Below are positions 17,380-25,763 of a stretch of DNA of 64,000 bases, piece after piece. How positions within the stretch are numbered: position 1 is the stretch's first letter; every line of letters starts with the position of its first letter. Where the stretch lies: positions 248,001 to 312,000 of the forward strand of contig JAIUOC010000008.1 of the NCBI GenBank assembly GCA_020161265.1, in the 5' to 3' direction. Origin of the DNA: Chloroflexota bacterium. GTDB taxonomy: Bacteria; Chloroflexota; Chloroflexia; Chloroflexales; Herpetosiphonaceae. The position numbers were made by a program, and so were the translations under genes. Below the pieces are notes generated by a model. That model did not search any database. It was not told the DNA's origin and worked only from the letters and a program-made list of their open reading frames with translations.

Positions 17380-17928
17380 ATGCAATGGTTAAACGAACCG
17401 CAACAATGGTCATTGAGTGATGATGTCCTGAGCGTTACGGCTGAAACAAAAAGCGATTTTTGGCGCACAACCCACTATGGTTTTATTTATGATTCTGGCC
17501 ATTTTTACTATCAGGTTGCCGAGAATAACTTTAACTGTAGTGTGCGAGTTAAGGCCAACTATCAGAATCAATATGATCAAGCTGGGCTGATGGTGCGGCT
17601 TGATGAATATAATTGGCTCAAATGTGGCATTGAATACCTCGATGGCGTTTACCATGTGAGTGCCGTATTGACGCTTGAACACTCGGATTGGTCGGTGGTA
17701 AAGTTGGCTGAAGCGCCGGAAGAACTTTGGCTAACGGTCACGCGCAACGGCGATACGCTCCAAGTGCTCTATGCGACTGAGGCTGATTCTACCCCAACGA
17801 TGGTGCGTTTAGGCTACTTTCCGCCCGCTTTGCCGGTGCAAGTTGGCCTGATGGCTGCCGCGCCCATCCAAAGCGGTTTTACTGCCGAATTTCGCGATTT
17901 TCAGCTCGAAGCACTAGCACAGGAATAG
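17380..17928 (+). CDS. DUF1349 (concanavalin-like) protein
   Basis: This cytoplasmic protein of 182 residues matches the DUF1349 pattern: an FWRTTHYGFI segment, then GLMVRLDEYNWLKCGIEY in the middle, and FRDFQLE near the end. The family folds as a jelly-roll lectin-like domain and includes yeast YlpA-type 'regulation of enolase' proteins; its bacterial role is not established. The ATG at 17380 has AAGGAG 9 bases upstream. No signal peptide is present. It follows its own -10 element and is followed by another promoter, so it is probably monocistronic. Confidence 0.85.
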   Translation: MQWLNEPQQWSLSDDVLSVTAETKSDFWRTTHYGFIYDSGHFYYQVAENNFNCSVRVKANYQNQYDQAGLMVRLDEYNWLKCGIEYLDGVYHVSAVLTLEHSDWSVVKLAEAPEELWLTVTRNGDTLQVLYATEADSTPTMVRLGYFPPALPVQVGLMAAAPIQSGFTAEFRDFQLEALAQE

Positions 17929-17944
17929 CATGTTTGTGTCAGTA

Positions 17945-17953
17945 TGGTATAGT
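17945..17953 (+). promoter_or_regulatory. Extended -10 for the DNA methyltransferase
   Basis: TGGTATAGT fits the extended -10 pattern and lies 30 bases upstream of the methyltransferase ATG. No clear -35 is seen. Confidence 0.4.
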
Positions 17954-17982
17954 TGGGCAAATTATCGACCAACAGGAAGCCT

Positions 17983-18777
17983 ATGCTGACCCAATCCCTA
18001 TCACAGCTCAATCCACCACTCAAATGGGCTGGTGGCAAACGCTGGCTAATTCCCCGCCTGAGCGATTTTTGGCATACCTATCAAGATTATACCTTGGTTG
18101 AGCCATTTGTTGGTGGTTTGGCGATTGCGTTGGGTTTGCAACCACAACAGGCACTTTTGAATGATATTAATCAGCATGTGATTAATTTTTATCATTGGTT
18201 GCAGCGCGGCTTGGTGATTGATTTTGAATTACGTAACGATCAAACATCGTATTATCGTTATCGCGACCAATTCAATCAATTAATTCGTGCTGGGGCTGAG
18301 CAAACTGCCCAAGCCGCTGGGTTATTTTATTATCTCAATCGCACGGGCTATAATGGCTTATGTCGCTTTAATCAGCGTGGCTTGTTTAATGTACCGTTTG
18401 GTCGCTACAAACGCATTCGTTATTGTTATGATTTTAGCCATTATGCCGAAACATTGGGCCAATGGCAGTTTCAGCAGGGCCATTTTATTGAAATGCAAAT
18501 CCCGGCTCAAGCCTTAATTTACGCCGACCCACCCTACGATGTGCCATTTCGCGCCTATAGCCAGCAAGGATTTAGCTGGGCTGAACAAGTGCAATTGGCT
18601 GAATGGCTAGCGCAACACCCTGGCCCTGTGCTGGCATCGAATCAAGCAACCCAACGTATTTTAGATTTATATCGTCATTTGGGCTTTGCAATCGAGATTT
18701 TGCCTGCACCACGGCGCATCGCCTGCAACGGCGACCGTCAACCAGCGCTCGAAATGCTGGCCTTCAAAGGAGCTTGA
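17983..18777 (+). CDS. D12-class N6-adenine DNA methyltransferase
   Basis: This 264-residue enzyme carries the D12-class (Dam-like) motifs: PLKWAGGKRWL near the N-terminus (AdoMet-binding start), EPFVGG (motif I), NRTGYNGLCRFN, and the catalytic ADPPYD (motif IV) near residue 182. It methylates adenine N6 in a short DNA site; the site cannot be read from sequence. No restriction endonuclease is encoded nearby, so it is an orphan methyltransferase. The ATG at 17983 follows AGGAAG by 4 bases. It is tightly followed by a nucleoside deoxyribosyltransferase-like gene. Confidence 0.92.
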   Translation: MLTQSLSQLNPPLKWAGGKRWLIPRLSDFWHTYQDYTLVEPFVGGLAIALGLQPQQALLNDINQHVINFYHWLQRGLVIDFELRNDQTSYYRYRDQFNQLIRAGAEQTAQAAGLFYYLNRTGYNGLCRFNQRGLFNVPFGRYKRIRYCYDFSHYAETLGQWQFQQGHFIEMQIPAQALIYADPPYDVPFRAYSQQGFSWAEQVQLAEWLAQHPGPVLASNQATQRILDLYRHLGFAIEILPAPRRIACNGDRQPALEMLAFKGA

Positions 18778-18778
18778 G

Positions 18779-19240
18779 ATGGCTGTTGTGCTCAAACCAC
18801 CAACTGCTTTGCCCGCCACCAAAACTATGCCCACGATTTTTCTGGCTGGCTCGATCGATATGGGCAGTGCGATCGATTGGCAAGCTGAAATCGAGCGTCA
18901 ATTGGCCAACGCCGATGTGTTGCTGCTCAACCCGCGCCGCGATGCTTGGGATAGCTCGTGGGCGCAGACGATCGAGAATCCTCTGTTTCGCGGCCAAGTT
19001 GAATGGGAGCTTGACGGCCTTGCCTGCGCTGATTTGATTGTGATTTATTTTGCGCCGCAAACTCAAGCTCCCATCAGCTTGCTCGAACTGGGCTTATTCG
19101 CGAGTAGCGGAAAAGTGGTGGTTTGCTGCCCCGAAGGTTTTTGGCGCAAGGGCAACGTCGATATTATCTGCGCTCGTTACCAAATTCCCCAAGTTGCTAG
19201 CCTCGATGAGCTAATTCAGGCTTGCAAACGCTTGGGATGA
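18779..19240 (+). CDS. Nucleoside 2-deoxyribosyltransferase-like protein
   Basis: This 153-residue protein begins with a strand and loop IFLAGSIDMG, then has LLNPRRDAW, ENPLFRGQVEWEL and FAPQTQAPISLLELG. This layout matches the Nuc_deoxyrib_tr family, where the glutamate in the LLELG helix is the usual catalytic nucleophile. Such enzymes exchange bases on deoxynucleosides; the small members are often encoded by phages or beside DNA-modification genes. The start at 18779 lies one base after the methyltransferase stop, with AAAGGAG just upstream. The pair may be a horizontally moving unit, but no integrase is present. Confidence 0.75.
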   Translation: MAVVLKPPTALPATKTMPTIFLAGSIDMGSAIDWQAEIERQLANADVLLLNPRRDAWDSSWAQTIENPLFRGQVEWELDGLACADLIVIYFAPQTQAPISLLELGLFASSGKVVVCCPEGFWRKGNVDIICARYQIPQVASLDELIQACKRLG

Positions 19241-19242
19241 TA

Positions 19243-19284
19243 TGCCCTCACCCCCGCCCCTCTCCCACGCTGCTGGCAAGCAGA
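19243..19284. repeat. REP-like C-rich repeat fragment
   Basis: A run of CCCTCACCCCCGCCCCTCTCCC is followed by a small hairpin (CTGCTGGCAAGCAG). This resembles half of a GC-rich repetitive extragenic element common in many bacteria. It lies directly before a truncated-looking propeller gene. Confidence 0.45.
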
Positions 19285-19341
19285 GGACGATGATGGAATG
19301 CTATAGGAAACATACCTTAGACCCAAAGAAAGATCAATGCT

Positions 19342-20325
19342 ATGTTAGCACTTACGGGATTCGGTGATTCTGACGACTCATCGATGTATATTGCTGTAAT
19401 TCCTGATTTCAAGCATGGTACCGTTCAGAGGATACCGACACTTCCAACAATAAAGCATTGGTTATCACCTTATTGGTCACCAACAGGCGATAGGCTATTA
19501 ATTACAGGGGTCGATCTACAAGGGCAATATCAACTTTATCAGATCGATTATCGAACCCTTACAACTACACCACTCATAGTTCCCCATTCATATTGTTATG
19601 GTTTAGGATGGTTTCCTGATGGGGAGCATATCGCATTTTTTGCGATGGATAATGATGATTGGACAATAAATCGCCTCAATTGCCAAACGGGGAAGAGCAC
19701 TCTTATAAGTTCGGTTCGCAATACCGCCTTTGCTTGGTCACCTGATTGGAAGCACCTCATTCGGGCATTGCCAAATACCAACGAATTGATTATTACTGAT
19801 GCACTAGGCATTCAACTTGAACACACCATCCCGATTCACGGTCAATTGACACAGATTGATTGTTCGCCTAATAATCAATCTATGGCTTGTAGCTTTAGTA
19901 GCGAAACAGGACGATCATTGGAGATATTCACCCTGAACGGGGAGCGTATCCATACAATTTCATCTATTGAATATGAAAGTCCGATAGCGTGGTCTCCATC
20001 GAGCAGTTTTGTAGCGTATCTCTCACGTCAAACAAATGGGGCATTTCTCAACATCCTCAATATTCAGACTGGCGATCAGCAGGCAATTTGTCCAATCGAT
20101 CCTGATGATTACAGTGGTGAAATGTTGCCTACTAAGCCAGTTTGGATGACTCCTGATGACACACTCCTCATCAGTAGTATTATTGGCGATGGACATCGAT
20201 TATTAATCTACTCTCCACTAACAAATAGCCTTAGCAATTGTACTCCACCTGGTGCGCCGCTCTGTATGGTTGATCTAGCTTGGTATCCAAGGCTCTTGGA
20301 CAGTGAGTCGAGTGTAGTGAGATGA
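19342..20325 (+). CDS. TolB/PD40-type beta-propeller protein, probably N-truncated
   Basis: This 327-residue protein contains repeated WSPTGDRLL, WFPDGEHIAFF and WSPDWKHLI blades. Such PD40/TolB-like blades form propellers. It has no signal peptide, no membrane helix and no strong ribosome site, and it sits just downstream of a repeat fragment. It could therefore be the C-terminal remnant of a larger secreted or kinase-linked protein. Codon use is more AT-rich than its neighbours. Two Ser/Thr kinases later in the window carry related propellers. I do not assign a function. Confidence 0.6.
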   Translation: MLALTGFGDSDDSSMYIAVIPDFKHGTVQRIPTLPTIKHWLSPYWSPTGDRLLITGVDLQGQYQLYQIDYRTLTTTPLIVPHSYCYGLGWFPDGEHIAFFAMDNDDWTINRLNCQTGKSTLISSVRNTAFAWSPDWKHLIRALPNTNELIITDALGIQLEHTIPIHGQLTQIDCSPNNQSMACSFSSETGRSLEIFTLNGERIHTISSIEYESPIAWSPSSSFVAYLSRQTNGAFLNILNIQTGDQQAICPIDPDDYSGEMLPTKPVWMTPDDTLLISSIIGDGHRLLIYSPLTNSLSNCTPPGAPLCMVDLAWYPRLLDSESSVVR

Positions 20326-20457
20326 AATACTCCGCCGGAGGGAAACGCAGGGTGGCGAACCATGATGATTTGTCGATTGAATGCAGAACCCAGCAATCCT
20401 ATAAATCAGCCTAAATACCCCTCGCTCAATTGTTCAGGATCATGTTAAAATGGTGCT

Positions 20458-23400
20458 ATGAGTATATCGTCTGCCTCAACCCCAATTGGCGACGTGTTGC
20501 AGCAAATTGCCCAACGTTTCGCCCAAAGCAGCCGCTCGCCTTTGTTGAGGAGTGGCGAATTAGCCTTGCCTGACGCTAGCACCCAACCGCTGCCCTTGGC
20601 TCCGGAGTTGGCGGTAGCTTGGCGGGCCTTGCTCGGCGAAACTGGTTGGCCTTGGCAAGCTGAGGCATTGGCGACCGTGCGACGTGGCTTGGGCTTGGCC
20701 TTGGTTGCACCCGCGCCACTTGGCCCAGCATGTTTATTGCTGTTGGCTGCCGAGCATGTGAGCGCCAATCAAGGTAGTTTGTTGCTGTTGGCTCCTGATG
20801 CTGCTAGCTTGCACGATTTGGCTCAAACTGCGAATAATATTGATGCGCTGCTTGGTGGCGGCTTTCCCCATTTGGTGGTTGAGCAAAGCACCCGCCCACC
20901 GCATAACCCACCGCGTTTGATTTTGACCACCCCTACAATCTTGCATCAACGCATGCTGCGTTCGCACCACCGTGGTTGGTCGAATATTTGGCCACACCTC
21001 AATGGAGTGGTATTGCCAGCCTTTGATCAAGCCAGCAGCACCATCTTTGGCCATTGCCGTTGGTTGATGCGCCGAATCGAACGCTTGCGCCCGCGTGCCC
21101 GACCATTGACGCTCTATGCCAGTTTAGCGCCCGTTGCCGAGATTGATGAATTACTGGCGCGAGTGTTCGACCACTTGCCACCGCTGGTTTATGCCAATAC
21201 CGCCCGCATTCCCTTAACGTGGGCTTTGTGGAATGGTGGCACGCAGCCAGTTGATGCAGCTTTGAAATTAGCCTTAGCCTTGCGCCAAGCAGGTTTAAGC
21301 GTGCAGCTTGATGCACCCGATAGTTTAGAACGGGCGATATTGGCTCAGCGTGGTGCAGCTCAAGGCTTGAGTTTGGTGCCACGGGCGGCGGCTCCAGCCC
21401 ATGTGTTGGTGATGGTGGGTGGCGTGAATGCTACCAGCCTGCCAAGTTTACTCGCCAGCGGACATCGCGCCGTGGTGTTGGTGACCGATCAATCGATTGC
21501 TGCCCAAACCGCCTTGGCTCAACCAGCCTTGCTCACCCCAACTGTGCCACCAGCCTTGCCCGTGGCCACCCAAAACAACTACATCAGCAGTAGTCATCTG
21601 CGTTGCGCCGCTGAAGAACGGCCCTTACAACAAAGCGAAATTAGCGCGTGGGAAGTGAGCGATCTAGTTGAGCGTTTGACCCAGCGCAATCAGCTAGCCC
21701 AGTTGCCCGATAGCCCAACCTGGCAACCAGTCGCCAATTTGCAGCAGCGCAGCGATATTTATGCCACGCTGCATCCAACCACAATTAGCGATGTGCCTGT
21801 GCAGATTGTCGATCACGAAGGCTCATTTTTGGCCGAGCTTGATTCGGTGACGGTTGAGCGGCGTTTATTTAGCGGCGCTAGTGTGCTCGGTGGGCGGGTG
21901 ATTGGCTGGAATGATGATGGTTCGTTGGGCTTGCGTTTGCAGGATGTTGCGCCAACCTTGGCTGAACATCGCTGTAGTGTTGCGGTGCGCGAGCAATTTG
22001 GTCAACGCCCGCTTGATGGCGCACGCGCCGAGATCGAATTAATGATTGGTCGTGTGGTGGCAACCGAGGAAATTGTGGCGCGGCGCAGCGTGGCTGATGA
22101 TGGCGGCATTCGGCGTGTGCCGTTTGAGCCGCCGATTCAGCTTCAGTGGAATGCGCCAGCGCTGTGGTTGGCTGCGCCAGAAGCTGGGGCTGGCTTGGGC
22201 GAAATCCTGCTAGGCGTGTTGCCATTATTGCTGCACTGCCAACCTGATGCGATGGTTGCCTGTGTCAGCGATCAACACTTGTATTTGGTCGAGGCTCAAC
22301 CTGGCGGGCGCGGCATCGTTGAGCAGTTGTATAGCCAATTTGAGGCTTGGCTGCATTTGGCTGGCTTGGCGGCTCGCACCCTAAGCAAAGACCCGTTGTA
22401 TGCTAGTTATGCACAGGCCGAATTGCGTTGGCTTGAAAAGATTTTGGTGCCACTCGCTGCCCCATTACGCGCCGATATGCCACCAGAGCCAGCCCAAGTT
22501 GCACCGCCACGAGTCGAGCGAGCGAGCCGTCAATCGATGGTGATTAGCACCAACGATTTGAATGCCCGCCGCCGTGGACGGGGCAATGTGTTTGCGCTGC
22601 CACGTTCACTACCCAAGCAAGGCGAGGCGATCAAGCGTAGTCCAACCAATCCTGTGCCAAACCAACCAGCTTTGCCTGCGCAGCCCATGCGTTTGGCCGC
22701 CCAACAACCGCCAGCCAACAAGCCGCTGACCAACCAACGCCCAGCGGTGCGCAACGAAGCTCCGCCAGCGCCGCCTAGCCCTGAAAAAGCTAAGGCCAAC
22801 CTGACCCGACCGTCACGGCGTAAGGCTAACGTTGGGCGCAATGAGGCGCAGCGCTCAACCCAGCCATTGGTACAACCCAAAACGCCAGCGCCAAGCAACC
22901 CCTTGCCGCCTGAACGCGGTTCAGTGGTTGTGCCTGTGGCCAACGAGCCGCCGCCCTACGAACGGCCACCGTTTCAACAGCGCAACCCACCAGAAAAACC
23001 AGCGGCCCAGCGCCCAAGCTCACGGCCTGCCCAACGCGAAAGCCAGCCGCAGCGGCCAGTTCAGCGTGAACAGCCAGCGCGACTATATCAGCGCAACGAT
23101 CAGCCGACCAAGCCGATGCCACGCGAAAATCAGCCGCCACAGCGTCCGCTTCAACCTGCGCAACAACCAGCGCGACCGTATCAGCGCAATGATCAGCCAA
23201 CCAAGCCGATGCCACGCGAAAATCAGCCGCCACAGCGTCCGCTTCAACCTGCGCAACGGCCAGTTCAGCCAAACTTGGCCGAGCCAGTGCGGCCATATCA
23301 ACGTAATGAGCAACCAGCCAAGCCCGTGGAAGCTGCTGCCGATCCACGCACAATGCTTGAAAAAGCGCGGCGTTTACGTGAGCAACGCGAAGCTGAAGCC

Positions 23401-23649
23401 CGTGTAGCGCAGCCAATCACGCGGCCAAGCCCCAATCAAGCCGCCGAGCCAAGCGAATCGCGTTTCAAACAAGGCGATCGGGTGCATTGCGTGCCCTATG
23501 GCGAGGGTGTGGTGCAAAAAACGCGCATCCGCGATGGCCGCGAGCTATTGCTGGTACAATTTCCAGAGCTAGGTGATCTACGGGTTGATCCAGCAGTCAA
23601 TGCTGTACGCATTCTACGCCCTGAGATTCAAGCCGAAGACGACGACTAA
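20458..23649 (+). CDS. Degenerate MrfA/DUF1998-helicase-like protein with disordered tail
   Basis: This 1063-residue protein follows the layout of MrfA-type SF2 helicases, but the catalytic motifs have decayed. PWQAEAL (65-71) matches the HQAEA motif. The Walker A position reads APAPLGPAC (84-92), with no lysine. The strand before motif II ends in PAFD (187-190) instead of DEAH/DEVH. The SAT position reads ASL. A region around 577-650 with YLVEAQPGGRGIVEQLY resembles the C-terminal DUF1998 of such helicases, but without the Cys zinc site. Residues 678-1000 are a Pro/Gln/Arg-rich disordered stretch with 31-residue repeats. The last 60 residues form a GDRVHCVPYGEGVV Tudor-like domain as in UvrD/PcrA C-termini. 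I infer a non-enzymatic DNA- or protein-binding descendant. Confidence 0.7.
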   Translation: MSISSASTPIGDVLQQIAQRFAQSSRSPLLRSGELALPDASTQPLPLAPELAVAWRALLGETGWPWQAEALATVRRGLGLALVAPAPLGPACLLLLAAEHVSANQGSLLLLAPDAASLHDLAQTANNIDALLGGGFPHLVVEQSTRPPHNPPRLILTTPTILHQRMLRSHHRGWSNIWPHLNGVVLPAFDQASSTIFGHCRWLMRRIERLRPRARPLTLYASLAPVAEIDELLARVFDHLPPLVYANTARIPLTWALWNGGTQPVDAALKLALALRQAGLSVQLDAPDSLERAILAQRGAAQGLSLVPRAAAPAHVLVMVGGVNATSLPSLLASGHRAVVLVTDQSIAAQTALAQPALLTPTVPPALPVATQNNYISSSHLRCAAEERPLQQSEISAWEVSDLVERLTQRNQLAQLPDSPTWQPVANLQQRSDIYATLHPTTISDVPVQIVDHEGSFLAELDSVTVERRLFSGASVLGGRVIGWNDDGSLGLRLQDVAPTLAEHRCSVAVREQFGQRPLDGARAEIELMIGRVVATEEIVARRSVADDGGIRRVPFEPPIQLQWNAPALWLAAPEAGAGLGEILLGVLPLLLHCQPDAMVACVSDQHLYLVEAQPGGRGIVEQLYSQFEAWLHLAGLAARTLSKDPLYASYAQAELRWLEKILVPLAAPLRADMPPEPAQVAPPRVERASRQSMVISTNDLNARRRGRGNVFALPRSLPKQGEAIKRSPTNPVPNQPALPAQPMRLAAQQPPANKPLTNQRPAVRNEAPPAPPSPEKAKANLTRPSRRKANVGRNEAQRSTQPLVQPKTPAPSNPLPPERGSVVVPVANEPPPYERPPFQQRNPPEKPAAQRPSSRPAQRESQPQRPVQREQPARLYQRNDQPTKPMPRENQPPQRPLQPAQQPARPYQRNDQPTKPMPRENQPPQRPLQPAQRPVQPNLAEPVRPYQRNEQPAKPVEAAADPRTMLEKARRLREQREAEARVAQPITRPSPNQAAEPSESRFKQGDRVHCVPYGEGVVQKTRIRDGRELLLVQFPELGDLRVDPAVNAVRILRPEIQAEDDD
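23071..23256. repeat. Tandem 93-base repeats in the disordered tail
   Basis: Two nearly identical 93-base units (23071-23163 and 23164-23256) encode 31 residues each, around YQRN-D/QPTKPMPREN; a decayed third unit follows. They expand the disordered Pro/Gln/Arg-rich region of the helicase-like protein. Confidence 0.85.
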
Positions 23650-23736
23650 TTCAATCTGTGACGACGAAGCCACTCACCGTGACCAGCATTGCGCTGATCG
23701 CGGTAGCTTTGTTGGTCGCAAATAAAGGATACAACA

Positions 23737-24528
23737 ATGCAATCATCCAACGAAGCCCAATTAATGGAAACTTGGGCACGCCAAGCTGGAGCCTATGCCC
23801 TTGATATTTTTCAAGATTACAATGCAGCCGCACCCCGCCGCAAAGCTGATAACTCGTGGGTAACCGAAGTTGATGAAACAATTGAACAGATGCTGCGCGA
23901 ACATATTGCTCAAGCCTTTCCCGATGATCTGATTATGGGCGAAGAGGGCGGCGGCCAAGCCAGCAACAGCGGGCGGATTTGGGTGCTTGATCCAATTGAT
24001 GGCACTGGTTCGTTTGTGAAGCGTTTGCCAGTGTGGTGCGTTTCAATTGGCTTATTGGTCGATGGCTATCCGGCGGCTGGCTGCGTCTATTTGCCAGTGC
24101 TCGATGAATGTTATTTGGCGGGATTGACTGGAGCCGCAACGCTCAATGGCCAAGTGATCAACGCCGAAAACCCTGATTTTCTCGATAGCCAATCGTGGAT
24201 GGCCGTGCCATCGAATGCCCATCGTCGCTACAAAATTACTTATCCAGGCAAAACGCGCTCGCTTGGCAGCACCGCCGCCAATGTTTGCTATGTGGCTAGC
24301 AGTCGAGCATGTGCGGCAATTTTGGGCAATGCTAGTTTGTGGGATATTGCCGGAGCATGGCCAATTTTAGAGCGGGCTGGTGGTAAGTTATCAACATTTT
24401 CGGGCGGGCCATTCGATTGGCAGCGGTTTTACCAAGGAGCATCGGCCAACGAGCCATTATTTGCTGCCAGCAATAACAATTATGCCAATATGCGGGCAAT
24501 GATCGACTTGGCTCAAGGCGCTATTTAA
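23737..24528 (+). CDS. Inositol-monophosphatase-family phosphatase, possible histidinol-phosphatase
   Basis: This 263-residue protein has the three metal-binding motifs of the lithium-sensitive phosphatase family: GEEGG near residue 68, WVLDPIDGTGSF near 87-98, and LWDIAGAWPIL near 205-215. The family dephosphorylates inositol phosphates, fructose-1,6-bisphosphate, PAP or histidinol phosphate. It lies 68 bases upstream of hisC, whose pathway needs a histidinol-phosphate phosphatase, so HisN is a fair guess. This is inference from context: no other his gene is present here, and inositol monophosphatase activity cannot be excluded. Confidence 0.85.
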   Translation: MQSSNEAQLMETWARQAGAYALDIFQDYNAAAPRRKADNSWVTEVDETIEQMLREHIAQAFPDDLIMGEEGGGQASNSGRIWVLDPIDGTGSFVKRLPVWCVSIGLLVDGYPAAGCVYLPVLDECYLAGLTGAATLNGQVINAENPDFLDSQSWMAVPSNAHRRYKITYPGKTRSLGSTAANVCYVASSRACAAILGNASLWDIAGAWPILERAGGKLSTFSGGPFDWQRFYQGASANEPLFAASNNNYANMRAMIDLAQGAI

Positions 24529-24549
24529 TCAGCAGCTTTGATCGCACCA

Positions 24550-24558
24550 TGGTATCAT
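24550..24558 (+). promoter_or_regulatory. Extended -10 upstream of hisC
   Basis: TGGTATCAT lies 38 bases before the hisC ATG, in the gap after the phosphatase gene. It may give hisC its own transcript. Confidence 0.35.
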
Positions 24559-24596
24559 AGGCCAGATTAAAGCCACCTCAGCGAAGGAACCAACTG

Positions 24597-25691
24597 ATGG
24601 CTGATGTAACCCAATTTGTGCGGCCTGATATTGCGGCGCTCGAAGCCTATACCCCGATTCAACCATTCGATGTGCTTAGCGAAAAATTGGGCATTCCGAT
24701 TGAGCAAATTATTAAACTTGATGCCAATGAAAATCCTTACGGGCCAGCGCCCAGCGTTGCCGAAGCCCTGCACAATTGCCCGTTTTATGCAATTTATCCC
24801 GACCCTGATCAAACTCGTTTGCGGCGAGCAATTAGCCCATTTATTGGCCAGCCGATTGAACGGATTTTGTGTGGCAATGGCTCAGATGAAATTATCGATC
24901 TGTTGATGCGGGTGTTGGTGCAACCCAACGATGTGGTGATTGCCTGCCCACCGACCTTTGGCATGTATAGCTTCAATACTGGCGTGGTTGGCGGGCGTTT
25001 TGTGGCAGTGCCACGCGATGCCAACTTCGATGTCGATATCGAGGCGCTGGCCGAGGCAGTGCTTGAGCATCAGGCCAAAATGGTGTTTTTGCCATCGCCC
25101 AACAATCCAACTGGCAACCTTTTAGCGCGTGAACACGTCCTACGGCTATTGGAATTGCCAACAATGCTCGTGTTGGACGAAGCCTACGCCGAGTTTAGTT
25201 CGGGGAGTGTCGCCGATTTGGTTGGGCAGTATCCCAATTTGGTCGTGTTACGCACCTTTTCCAAATGGGCTGGTTTAGCGGGGTTGCGCTTGGGCTATGG
25301 GCTAATTCCCGAGTGGTTGATTACCCACTTGTGGAAAATTAAGCAGCCCTACAATACCAATGTTGCAGCCGAAGTCGCGGTGTTGCAATCGTTGGCCGAA
25401 ACCGAGGCACTCAATGCCCGCGCCAAGATTATGGTTGCCGAACGAGAACGCCTATTTGCTGCCTTGCAAGCAATCGATGGCCTTACGCCATTTCCATCGC
25501 AGGCAAATTTTATTCTGTGTCGGGTTGAGCGTGGCGATGCTGCCCAACTCAAAGCCGACCTTGCCAAACGGGGAATTTTGCTGCGCTACTATCGCAATCC
25601 AGAGCTTGCCAATTGTATTCGGGTGAGTATTGGCCTACCAGAACATCATGATGCCTTGCTTGCAGCGTTAGCCGATTTGGGTTATCGCTAA
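24597..25691 (+). CDS. hisC: Histidinol-phosphate aminotransferase
   Basis: HisC is a PLP-dependent fold-I aminotransferase that converts imidazole acetol phosphate and glutamate to histidinol phosphate. The 364-residue protein has [11 protein letters not shown] near residues 40-50, [27 protein letters not shown] and the PLP-lysine motif [16 protein letters not shown] near 218-233. It ends with an [14 protein letters not shown] segment typical of the class. GAAGGA lies 9 bases upstream of the ATG. Some HisC-like enzymes also act on tyrosine or phenylalanine; the adjacent phosphatase favours histidine synthesis. Confidence 0.93.
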   Translation: MADVTQFVRPDIAALEAYTPIQPFDVLSEKLGIPIEQIIKLDANENPYGPAPSVAEALHNCPFYAIYPDPDQTRLRRAISPFIGQPIERILCGNGSDEIIDLLMRVLVQPNDVVIACPPTFGMYSFNTGVVGGRFVAVPRDANFDVDIEALAEAVLEHQAKMVFLPSPNNPTGNLLAREHVLRLLELPTMLVLDEAYAEFSSGSVADLVGQYPNLVVLRTFSKWAGLAGLRLGYGLIPEWLITHLWKIKQPYNTNVAAEVAVLQSLAETEALNARAKIMVAERERLFAALQAIDGLTPFPSQANFILCRVERGDAAQLKADLAKRGILLRYYRNPELANCIRVSIGLPEHHDALLAALADLGYR

Positions 25692-25763
25692 ATTGCATTG
25701 ACATCAAGGAACGCGGCGTGCTATCGTTGCCACAGAGTCTCATGATTGTGGAGTGATCGTTGT

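Noticed and set aside
17983-18777. Complete restriction-modification system
   Set aside because: No endonuclease gene is adjacent; the next gene is deoxyribosyltransferase-like.
22826-23416. Reverse-strand open frame of 196 codons over the helicase tail
   Set aside because: It is the complement of a Pro/Gln/Arg-rich low-complexity coding region with no ribosome site.
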